NCBI RefSeq assembly: GCF_003202755.1
Contig: NZ_QGLK01000001.1
Location: 744,001-808,000, forward strand
Reading direction: 5' to 3'
Origin: Bifidobacterium asteroides
Lineage (GTDB): Bacteria; Actinomycetota; Actinomycetes; Actinomycetales; Bifidobacteriaceae
Length of the DNA stretch: 64,000 bases
The translations under genes and the position numbers were made by a program. Under the pieces are notes generated by a model. The model was not told where the DNA came from. It ran no database searches and was given only the letters and a program-made list of their open reading frames with translations. Below, in pieces: positions 1-11,301 of this stretch. Positions within the stretch are counted from its first letter, which is position 1. Each line of letters opens with the position of its first letter.

Positions 1-477
1 CCCGTCGAGGGCGTGGTCATCTCTCAGTTCCTGATTGTCAGAAGCGTCGGACTGCAGAACACCCTTTTGGCTGTCGCCCTGCCGGGCATGGTGGGCGCTG
101 TCAACATTCTGCTCATGACCAATGCTTTCAAAGGCATTCCGGACGAGCTGGAGGAGGCGGCAGAAGTGGACGGCGCCAATCTTTGGCAGCGGTTCTACCG
201 GATCTGCGTGCCTCAGGTCAAAGGTACCATGACTGTCGTCGGCATATTCGCCTTCGTGGGCGCCTGGAATGATTTCCTCTGGCCCCTGATCGTCATCTCC
301 GACGAGTCAAACTACACGCTCACACTGGGCATGAATCGACTCAAGGGCATGTTCATTTCGGATCCCAGATTGATAGCAGCGGGTGCCTTGGTCTCCCTGA
401 TACCGATCCTGGTCTTCTTCGCCTGTTTCCAACGCTACTTCTTCCGTGGTCTGGAACAGGGTGGCATCAAGGAATAG
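1..477 (+). CDS. Carbohydrate ABC transporter permease (MalG-type), 5' end cut by the window
   Basis: This is the C-terminal part (about 158 residues) of an inner-membrane permease of a carbohydrate ABC importer; the frame is open to base 1, so the true start lies upstream. The EAA loop that contacts the ATPase is visible as EEAAEVDGANLWQRFYRICVP, followed by two further membrane segments and a short basic/acidic tail (GGIKE). The family works with a second permease, a solute-binding lipoprotein and a shared MsiK-like ATPase, none of which is in view. The stop is 7 bases before the GH5 start, so the two are probably one operon and the GH5 enzyme probably splits the imported sugar. Substrate cannot be told from this fragment. 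Confidence 0.9.
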   Translation, partial: PVEGVVISQFLIVRSVGLQNTLLAVALPGMVGAVNILLMTNAFKGIPDELEEAAEVDGANLWQRFYRICVPQVKGTMTVVGIFAFVGAWNDFLWPLIVISDESNYTLTLGMNRLKGMFISDPRLIAAGALVSLIPILVFFACFQRYFFRGLEQGGIKE

Positions 478-484
478 CATCATC

Positions 485-1777
485 ATGAAATTTGGAGTCA
501 ATTACACCCCCTCCCATAACTGGTTCTATTTCTGGCTGCATCCGGATTGGGATGCCGTCGCCAAAGACCTCGACGACATTGCTTCCATTGGGCTGGATCA
601 TATCCGCATCTTCCCGCTGTGGACGCTGCTCCAGCCCAACAGAACCTGGATCAACAGTGCCGCTCTGGACGACCTGAGGCATATGGCCGCCCTGGCGGAT
701 GAACGAGGGTTGGATGTCTATTCGGATGTGATTCAAGGGCACATGTCCAGTTTTGATTTCGTGCCCTCCTGGTTGGTCTCATGGCATGAAACCAATATGT
801 TCACGGATCCGGATGCAGTTCAGGCTCAGGCCCGGCTGGTCGCATCAGTCTATGAAGCCCTGGCGGACCTGCCGCATTTCCGTGGCCTGACCATAGGAAA
901 TGAATGCAACCAGTTCACTGACCGTGTCCATCCGCGTCGAATGCCCTCCACCTCAAAGGAGGCTGAAGACTGGCTGCTGGAGTTGCTGACCCCGTTGAGG
1001 GAGAAGGCATCCCAGGAAGGCCGGGTGCTTCTGCATTCCGAAAATGATGCAGCCTGGTATCAGGATGGCCACGCTTTTCTTCCTCGATATGCGTCCAACA
1101 TCGGAGACATGACCTGCATTCATTCCTGGGTTTTCAACGGCGCCGCGCAGGAGTGCGGTCCCTTGGCCGAGGAGAGCACGCGTCATGCCGAGTACCTGGT
1201 GGAACTGTCGAAGGCCTTTGCCAATCAGCCCCATCGGCAGGTTTGGCTGCAGGAGATCGGTGCCCCGCTCAATGTAATGGGCGCAGATCAGGCCGCTGAC
1301 TTTTGCAGGTCTTCAGTGGAACATGCTCTCGATTGCAGCGACATGTTCGGCATCACCTGGTGGTGCTCGCATGACGTCGACCAACAATTCGGTGATTTTC
1401 CACCCTTTGAGCATCAGCTGGGTCTGTTCGATCAAGAGAAGCGTCTCAAGCCCATAGGCCAGGCCTTCGCTCAGGTGGCGAAGGACTACTCCGGCAAGGA
1501 GGCCTCTCGTTCCAGGTCCACCGCTCTGGTGGTGGACGTGAACGAGCACGATGATCCTTTGCTGAGATCTGCCTGTGCGCCTGGCGGGTCTATCTTCAAC
1601 AAGTGGATGGAACTCAGCCGTCAAGGTGCAAGGCCGGCCCTGGTCACATCCCTGCACGCGGCGGATAGCAGCTGGCTGCAGGACAGGGGCATCAGTGAGT
1701 GCATCGCCATCAAACCTGTTGGCGGAAGCTCTTACAGCGCTGTATCCGATCCCTCCCTTCTACGGAAAAAGTCCTGA
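485..1777 (+). CDS. Intracellular glycoside hydrolase, GH5-like (possible GH5_18 beta-mannosidase)
   Basis: A 430-residue clan GH-A glycosidase without signal peptide. The retaining-enzyme pair is visible: acid/base Glu140 in GNECNQF and nucleophile Glu257 in WLQEIGAP, with WWCSHD downstream as in GH5 barrels. ATG at 485 was chosen over upstream starts because an AAGGA sits 11 bases before it and the protein then opens with the family-like MKFGVNYTPSHNWF. The overall pattern recalls the GH5_18 enzymes of bifidobacteria, which act on mannose-beta-1,4-GlcNAc from the N-glycan core; that subfamily is from memory and substrate is inference. Following directly on a sugar permease, it most likely acts on an imported oligosaccharide in the cytoplasm. 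Confidence 0.85.
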   Translation: MKFGVNYTPSHNWFYFWLHPDWDAVAKDLDDIASIGLDHIRIFPLWTLLQPNRTWINSAALDDLRHMAALADERGLDVYSDVIQGHMSSFDFVPSWLVSWHETNMFTDPDAVQAQARLVASVYEALADLPHFRGLTIGNECNQFTDRVHPRRMPSTSKEAEDWLLELLTPLREKASQEGRVLLHSENDAAWYQDGHAFLPRYASNIGDMTCIHSWVFNGAAQECGPLAEESTRHAEYLVELSKAFANQPHRQVWLQEIGAPLNVMGADQAADFCRSSVEHALDCSDMFGITWWCSHDVDQQFGDFPPFEHQLGLFDQEKRLKPIGQAFAQVAKDYSGKEASRSRSTALVVDVNEHDDPLLRSACAPGGSIFNKWMELSRQGARPALVTSLHAADSSWLQDRGISECIAIKPVGGSSYSAVSDPSLLRKKS

Positions 1778-1839
1778 TCAAGCCCGATCGAAGGCATGCT
1801 GCCGTCTATCTGCCCAAGCGGTCCACCCAAGCATCTTGA

Positions 1840-1856
1840 CCGCGGCATACCCGCGG
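1840..1856 (+). terminator. GC-rich hairpin after the GH5 gene
   Basis: CCGCGG, a CATAC loop and CCGCGG again form a 6-bp stem 62 bases after the GH5 stop, followed by CTTTCAG and no real T-run. It may end the permease-GH5 transcript, but CCGCGG is self-complementary and the signal is weak. Confidence 0.35.
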
Positions 1857-1894
1857 CTTTCAGATTCGACTCGTGGTCTTGTCTGATGCTACAA

Positions 1895-1908
1895 AGTGAG
1901 CGATAACA
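1895..1908 (+). promoter_or_regulatory. Candidate LacI-family operator upstream of the LacI-type gene
   Basis: AGTGAGCGATAACA resembles E. coli lacO, and the 13-base core matches the site at 3278 in 11 of 13 positions (GTGAGCG-WW-AACA, W = A or T). It lies about 140 bases before the regulator gene, as expected for autoregulation. The rest of the 1778-2050 gap shows no convincing gene; it includes TTGACC at about 1932, a possible -35, without a clear -10 partner. Confidence 0.5.
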
Positions 1909-2050
1909 AATGCTTTGGCCTCAGGCGAAGTTGTTGACCATGGTTTTGTGCGTATGAGGGTCTAAGTTAGGGTTAAAGGCCGATATTCATATAAGCCCAA
2001 AGCGTGTGGCAGGCAGTCTGGTCTGCTGAGTCGGCCGAGCCGGATCACGG

Positions 2051-6602
<4,552 letters not shown>

Positions 6603-6621
6603 CCCATGCTTGCGGGGCCTT

Positions 6622-8163
6622 TCATCCCCGCCAGCGCAGATACTGCTGGTAGACCTGCTCACACGGGTCTCCCGTCAGCGTGGTGTCGATGTTCACCGAC
6701 CAGACGGGGGGCTCCTCTTCTCCATTCAGAGCCCAGGCTGCCTGGCGGGCCGCACCGATGGCCACATACTCGTCCGGCCGCGGCAGCTGGACATCCATCC
6801 CTAGGATTCCTGGGGCATAGGCTCTGACTGCTGGAGACTTGGCGCCGCCGCCGACCAGGAGAATTCTGGAGACCGTGGTGCCAAGCCGTTTCAGCAGTTC
6901 CAGACAGTCGCGCTGGGAGCAGAGCAGTCCTTCCACGAATGCTCTGGCCAGGTTGGGGCGCGTGGTGTTGGCCAGGGTCAGCCCCTCCAGTCTGGCGTGG
7001 GCATCAGGGCGGTTGGGGGTGCGCTCGCCGTCGAAATAGGGAATCAGAGTGATTCCTTCGGCACCCGGCGTGGACTTCTCCGCCAGCTCAGCAAGACCGT
7101 CATAATCCGTGCCCAGGGCGGCCAGACCCGCGTCCAGGATGCGTGATGCGTTGATGGTGCAGGCCAGGGGCAGCCAGTGGCCGGTCGCATCCGCAAATCC
7201 TGTCACCGAGGCGCTCATATCGTATGCTGGAACCGGGCTGACCGCTGCAGCGACACCAGAGGTTCCCAGGGAGATGGAGACGTCGCCCACCTGCATGGCC
7301 AGTCCTAGTGCCGTCATAGCGTTGTCGCCGCCACCCGGTGCGATGATGCAGCCGCCGGGTACATCCCTGCCGGCGATGCGGGGGTCGGCCTTGGCTCCGA
7401 CCTGGTGGGGGCCAAGAACCTTAGGTAGGATCACCCGCTCGGCCATGTCTTCAGGCAGGGCCATGTCCAGAAGGTCACGCCGGTAGCGGTCGGCGGCGGG
7501 GTCGTAGTAGCCGGTGCCGGAAGCATCTGAGCGATCGGTGAAGAGATCCTCCAGCCCGGGTTCGGTCCCCGGGTTGGCTGCTGGGCCATGACCGGCGATG
7601 GCCCAGCTTAGCCAGTCGTGGGGGAGACATATGGCCGCGATGGCCCTGGCATTATCCGGCTCAACCCGGCTGACCCAGGCCACTTTGGTTATGGTCAACG
7701 AGGCTACTGGGGAGGAGCCTACAGCCCGCACCCAGGCTTGTTTGCCGCGCATGGCCAGGTTCCGGTCCGAGTCCGGGTTCTTGCTTGCCCCGTCGTTTTC
7801 CGCCTGAGCGCTTCCAGCCTCTCCGGTCTTTGACTTGGCTAGCCGGATGATGAGCTCGTCGGCATCAGGAGCCGAACGGGTGTCGTTCCAGAGCAGGGCA
7901 TCTCTGATCACTTGCCCTTGACGGTCTAGCAATACCATGCCGTGCTGCTGGCCACCCACACTGATGGCTGAAACGTCGTTCAGACCTCCCGCCTGTGCTG
8001 AAGCCTCTTGAAAGGCCTTCCACCAGGCCATGGGATCAACGCTGGTGCCTGCCGGGTGAGGAGCTTTGCCGAAACGGACCAGCCGACCGGTCCGGGCCTC
8101 GGTGACCCTTACCTTGCAGGACTGGGTCGATGTGTCCACTCCCGCCACCAGGATCTCATTCAT
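6622..8163 (-). CDS. xylB: Xylulokinase, FGGY family
   Basis: A 513-residue sugar kinase that phosphorylates D-xylulose to xylulose 5-phosphate, which in bifidobacteria feeds the phosphoketolase shunt. Visible are the N-terminal phosphate loop (GVDTSTQSCK), the substrate-region GGQQHGMVLL and DALLWNDTR, and the FGGY C-terminal domain with GGGAKSP for ATP. The start at 8163 is set by AAGGAGGCT just upstream; longer frames to 8211 lack a ribosome site. It is divergent from a ROK regulator, the usual arrangement for XylR-xylB. Xylulokinase is favoured over other FGGY kinases by overall sequence and context, but xylose isomerase is not in view. Confidence 0.9.
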   Translation of the reverse strand: MNEILVAGVDTSTQSCKVRVTEARTGRLVRFGKAPHPAGTSVDPMAWWKAFQEASAQAGGLNDVSAISVGGQQHGMVLLDRQGQVIRDALLWNDTRSAPDADELIIRLAKSKTGEAGSAQAENDGASKNPDSDRNLAMRGKQAWVRAVGSSPVASLTITKVAWVSRVEPDNARAIAAICLPHDWLSWAIAGHGPAANPGTEPGLEDLFTDRSDASGTGYYDPAADRYRRDLLDMALPEDMAERVILPKVLGPHQVGAKADPRIAGRDVPGGCIIAPGGGDNAMTALGLAMQVGDVSISLGTSGVAAAVSPVPAYDMSASVTGFADATGHWLPLACTINASRILDAGLAALGTDYDGLAELAEKSTPGAEGITLIPYFDGERTPNRPDAHARLEGLTLANTTRPNLARAFVEGLLCSQRDCLELLKRLGTTVSRILLVGGGAKSPAVRAYAPGILGMDVQLPRPDEYVAIGAARQAAWALNGEEEPPVWSVNIDTTLTGDPCEQVYQQYLRWRG

Positions 8164-8355
8164 GTCAGCCTCCTTGCTTTCTGGGCTCCGGTCATTGGAG
8201 TACTTCACCATAGTATCTCAATTATTAAATCGATAAACTAAATGACCTTGGTCCGGGCCCTCCAATTGCTGACCTGCCGTCCGATTCGAACGTAAGATGT
8301 TGAAGAGGCCCAGGATTCAGCGGGCCTATGTTCGTTCATGAAAGGTTGTTGAACC
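8164..8355. promoter_or_regulatory. Divergent xylB/ROK control region with an AT-rich core
   Basis: This 192-bp gap serves both genes. At 8211-8244 it is strikingly AT-rich around a central ATCGAT (AATTATTAAATCGATAAAC), the type of site ROK/XylR repressors bind; flanking symmetry is poor, so the exact operator is not defined. No gene is seen here. Confidence 0.4.
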
Positions 8356-9591
8356 GTGACTGCCCTGCGCTCTATCAATCAGGATGATTTGAGGAACCAC
8401 AACCTCTCAGTCATCATCGACACCATTCTGCGGTCGCCTACCTCGCTCAGCAGGGCGGATCTGGCCAAGGCCACCGGGCTGACCAAGGCCACCATGTCGC
8501 TCCTGGCAAACATACTGCTCAATAATCATGTTGTTCGTGAAGGTGAACCTGATATTTCTCAGACGACCCATGGACGGCCAAGCACACCGCTTTCCGTGGC
8601 TCATGGCAGATGGGCTGGTTTAGGTCTGCAGATCAACACTGACGGTTTCGGGTGCATGGCTTTGGATCTGGATGGCAGGGTTATCGATGCCAAATGGATT
8701 CACAACGATATGCGAAGAACTAATCCTAAGGATATTTTCGATGAACTCGATGATTTGTCTAGACCTATTGAGAAGGCTCTGAATCATAAGCACTATCGCC
8801 TGGTGGGTTCTGGTCTGGCTTTGCCAGGGTTGGTAACCGATGATAATACTTTGCTCATGGCGAGGAATCTCGGATGGGAACGCTTGGATCTTACTCAGTT
8901 TTCTGTGGTCAGACGATTAACACCAAGAGCGGGCAACGAGGCAAGACTTGCAGCATTATCGCAGATTCCAGGACAGGCAACGCAAAGATTGACAAGTTCG
9001 CATGAGTGCACACTTGCCCCTACAGATTCATTTATCTATTTATCCACGGATATCGGCATTGGAGGTGCGGTGGTCCGTCGTGGCTCTGTAGAGACGGGAG
9101 ATCACGGTTTCGCCGGCGAGCTTGGCCATGTTTCTGTGGATTTAAATGGTCCTACTTGTCGTTGTGGGCGTAGAGGATGCCTGGAAACCTATGCAGGGCG
9201 GCGAGCTCTCGTTGAGGCAGCTTGCATAGCTTCCGGGGATGATGCCGTGAAGTCTGAATCGATGGATGAACTTTACAAGCGTTGGCAGCAGGGCGATGCC
9301 AACGCAGTTGATGCCATAGATCGTGGATTGGATGCCATGATCTCTGTGATTGTTACCGTAATTAACATAGTTGATGTCGATACCGTGATTCTAGGAGGGT
9401 TCTGGTCTAATTTTGGCTCTGAATTGTCTGATCGTCTTGAACAACGTTTGAATGAGCTTTCTCTTGGACGGGATGCGGTCAATATTCGTGTGTTGATGCC
9501 CTTGGTGGCTGATTATCCGGCTCTGAGGGGAGCGGCCCAGGTGGGCTTGCGCAGGTTCATTGACAATCCATTGGACTTTTTGTCGGCATGA
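8356..9591 (+). CDS. ROK-family transcriptional regulator (XylR/NagC-like)
   Basis: A 411-residue regulator with an N-terminal winged helix-turn-helix (SRADLAKATGLTKATMSLLA) and a C-terminal ROK sugar-kinase-like fold. The ROK zinc motif CRCGRRGCLETYAG and the GELGHVSV signature are intact. The start is a GTG with GAAAGG about 10 bases upstream. Divergent placement from xylulokinase suggests it represses xylB when xylose or xylulose is absent, which is inference. Base use is more AT-rich than in xylB or lacZ and resembles the following minus-strand block, so it may have arrived with that block. Confidence 0.88.
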   Translation: MTALRSINQDDLRNHNLSVIIDTILRSPTSLSRADLAKATGLTKATMSLLANILLNNHVVREGEPDISQTTHGRPSTPLSVAHGRWAGLGLQINTDGFGCMALDLDGRVIDAKWIHNDMRRTNPKDIFDELDDLSRPIEKALNHKHYRLVGSGLALPGLVTDDNTLLMARNLGWERLDLTQFSVVRRLTPRAGNEARLAALSQIPGQATQRLTSSHECTLAPTDSFIYLSTDIGIGGAVVRRGSVETGDHGFAGELGHVSVDLNGPTCRCGRRGCLETYAGRRALVEAACIASGDDAVKSESMDELYKRWQQGDANAVDAIDRGLDAMISVIVTVINIVDVDTVILGGFWSNFGSELSDRLEQRLNELSLGRDAVNIRVLMPLVADYPALRGAAQVGLRRFIDNPLDFLSA

Positions 9592-9619
9592 CCGATCTGT
9601 ATATATCTCTCTTAATCGG
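9592..9619. terminator. Weak inverted repeat between convergent genes
   Basis: CCGAT ... ATCGG (5-bp stem, 18-base AT-rich loop) fills the 29-bp gap between the ROK gene and the convergent esterase gene. It could act as a two-way terminator, but the stem is short. Confidence 0.25.
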
Positions 9620-9620
9620 C

Positions 9621-10916
9621 TTAATTGTGAAAAATACACTGCAAAAAGTTGTATAGGGCCAAATGCCAATTGCCAGAGGAATGGTATCGCATAGGAAATA
9701 CATCGAATCGGGTATTTTTGCCTGGCTCCAGTCTGTTGTCAACCTTGAGCAGGTTACGGTAGTCATTAAGTTGTCCTGCCAAAGCGAAATCAAAACTACC
9801 GCTTGATGCATATAGGTAATGGATTGGATATGTGCTAAACGGGTAAGCACAGGCAGTTGTTTTGAACTCATGTGCACTGGTTCGGCTGCCGCTAAATGTG
9901 CCGAACCAGGAATAATAATCTAGATTTTGCTCTATTGCTGAATGGTAGGTGGTGACTGCTCCTCGCGACAGGCCAGCGAACGCTCGGTGATTACGGCTTG
10001 CTCGGAATCCTTGGTCATCGATTTTTTTCGCATAAGTGGAATAGCGGGACTCGACCGCAGGCATAAGATCTCTGCGCAGCTCTTTTGCGAAAGAATACGT
10101 CAAGGTATCCAGATGGTCTTTTGCATCATTTTGAACATAAAAAGAAGGGGTAACGATAATCATTGGCTTGATGATTCGATGATCGATCAATTGATCAACC
10201 ATGTGAACATTTTCGGGATGCTTCTTCAGCCAGTAACTAGCGCTATCTCCTGTTCCATGCATGAGATAAAGGATGTCGTAGCTCTTGTGCTGATCGTATT
10301 TGAAAGGAAGGTAAACGTAGGCTGTTTTCTGAACTTCGCGTCCGTCGCTGCTGTAGGCATGGGTTCGATACCCAAGGGGCCGGACAGTGCCAGGGTGATT
10401 GGACGTTGATTCGAACTCACTTGGGACCGACCATATACTTGGCCCGGCTTGAGTTTTGTCCCTGGCCAGGGTCATACATGTCTGCCATAAGGTGGCCGCT
10501 GTTACACAAAGCACAATCAATACAGCCAGGATTTTCCGGCAGGCAACCAAATCAATCTTGGTATGGCCTTTTGCCATAGCTAAACTGCCCATACAAGCTG
10601 CTAGAAATGCAATACCTGCGATAATGAAGAAAGCTATGTTGTCCATAGCCGTTCCCCGATTGTTCATAAAATCTCCAAGTGCAAGGTTTATGCCAACCAC
10701 CAGGATCAGTATTGGTGAACAATGTGTCATTACGGTCAGAACGCATAGGAGTATGGAGCACAGGTCGACGAATGCGATTGTCAATACAGGCAATAACGAT
10801 CCGTATGTTGCATATCTCAGAACATCGAGTACCGAGATTATTGTAATTGCGCCTGTCCCAACGACATTGATGCAGTCTACCGGAGTGTTCAAAAGGGAAC
10901 GGATATGAACGAACAT
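9621..10916 (-). CDS. Membrane-anchored CE1-type esterase (feruloyl/acetyl esterase-like)
   Basis: A 431-residue protein in two parts. Residues 1 to about 150 form four or five membrane segments; residues about 180-431 are an alpha/beta-hydrolase of the esterase D / enterochelin-esterase (CE1-like) type. HGTGDSASYW (oxyanion region), GLSRG (nucleophile Ser317), SGSFD (probable Asp376) and NWHLALYNFL (probable His418) make a complete triad. The catalytic part is probably extracellular. CE1 enzymes remove ferulic or acetyl groups from plant polysaccharides, or phosphorylated side groups; the substrate here is unknown. It is the last gene of a unit with the GH3 enzyme and the small membrane protein (9-base gap). 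No clear Shine-Dalgarno is seen. AT-rich relative to the window. Confidence 0.8.
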   Translation of the reverse strand: MFVHIRSLLNTPVDCINVVGTGAITIISVLDVLRYATYGSLLPVLTIAFVDLCSILLCVLTVMTHCSPILILVVGINLALGDFMNNRGTAMDNIAFFIIAGIAFLAACMGSLAMAKGHTKIDLVACRKILAVLIVLCVTAATLWQTCMTLARDKTQAGPSIWSVPSEFESTSNHPGTVRPLGYRTHAYSSDGREVQKTAYVYLPFKYDQHKSYDILYLMHGTGDSASYWLKKHPENVHMVDQLIDHRIIKPMIIVTPSFYVQNDAKDHLDTLTYSFAKELRRDLMPAVESRYSTYAKKIDDQGFRASRNHRAFAGLSRGAVTTYHSAIEQNLDYYSWFGTFSGSRTSAHEFKTTACAYPFSTYPIHYLYASSGSFDFALAGQLNDYRNLLKVDNRLEPGKNTRFDVFPMRYHSSGNWHLALYNFLQCIFHN

Positions 10917-10925
10917 AGCCAGGTT

Positions 10926-11300
10926 TCACTTGTTTCTGTATGGGTAAATAACCGTGGTAGCACCAGCTAGGATCAAAGTCACCACAATGAGCACGGCTGA
11001 TACAATCCAGGAGGTGCTGAGTCCCTCCATGTTCATCTTTGAGAAGATCGCATAAAGTTCATCAGCTCCTGACTTGGTAAATAATAATCCGGCTACAAGT
11101 AGACTTAAGAAGGGGATATACTCCACAAACTTCCAGCCCGGGTTGAACAGTAAGAGTATTTCAAGCAGTGCCCCGAGTATAAGGAACAGCATTATCGCAA
11201 TAACGTGGCCTTGGGCCTTGGAGGTTATATAGACCAGTGATGTGATAAGAGCGATTGCTGCTGTTGCTATGCAAACAAAATTGGTTATCGCCTTATTCAT
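10926..11300 (-). CDS. Small integral membrane protein of unknown function
   Basis: A 124-residue protein with four predicted membrane helices (opening AITNFVCIATAAIALITSLV and ending TLILAGATTVIYPYRNK) and no recognisable domain. ATG at 11300 follows the GH3 stop by one base, so translation is coupled; a TTG 18 bases earlier would overlap the GH3 gene. Its place between a membrane-tethered glycosidase and a membrane-fused esterase suggests a scaffold or partner role at the cell surface, but nothing in the sequence proves that. I do not recognise the family. Confidence 0.75.
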   Translation of the reverse strand: MNKAITNFVCIATAAIALITSLVYITSKAQGHVIAIMLFLILGALLEILLLFNPGWKFVEYIPFLSLLVAGLLFTKSGADELYAIFSKMNMEGLSTSWIVSAVLIVVTLILAGATTVIYPYRNK

Positions 11301-11301
11301 T

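Noticed and set aside
1778-2050. Frame continuing past the GH5 stop, possibly a frameshifted longer enzyme
   Set aside because: The alternative frame to 1886 shows no family similarity and the GH5 length is already complete.
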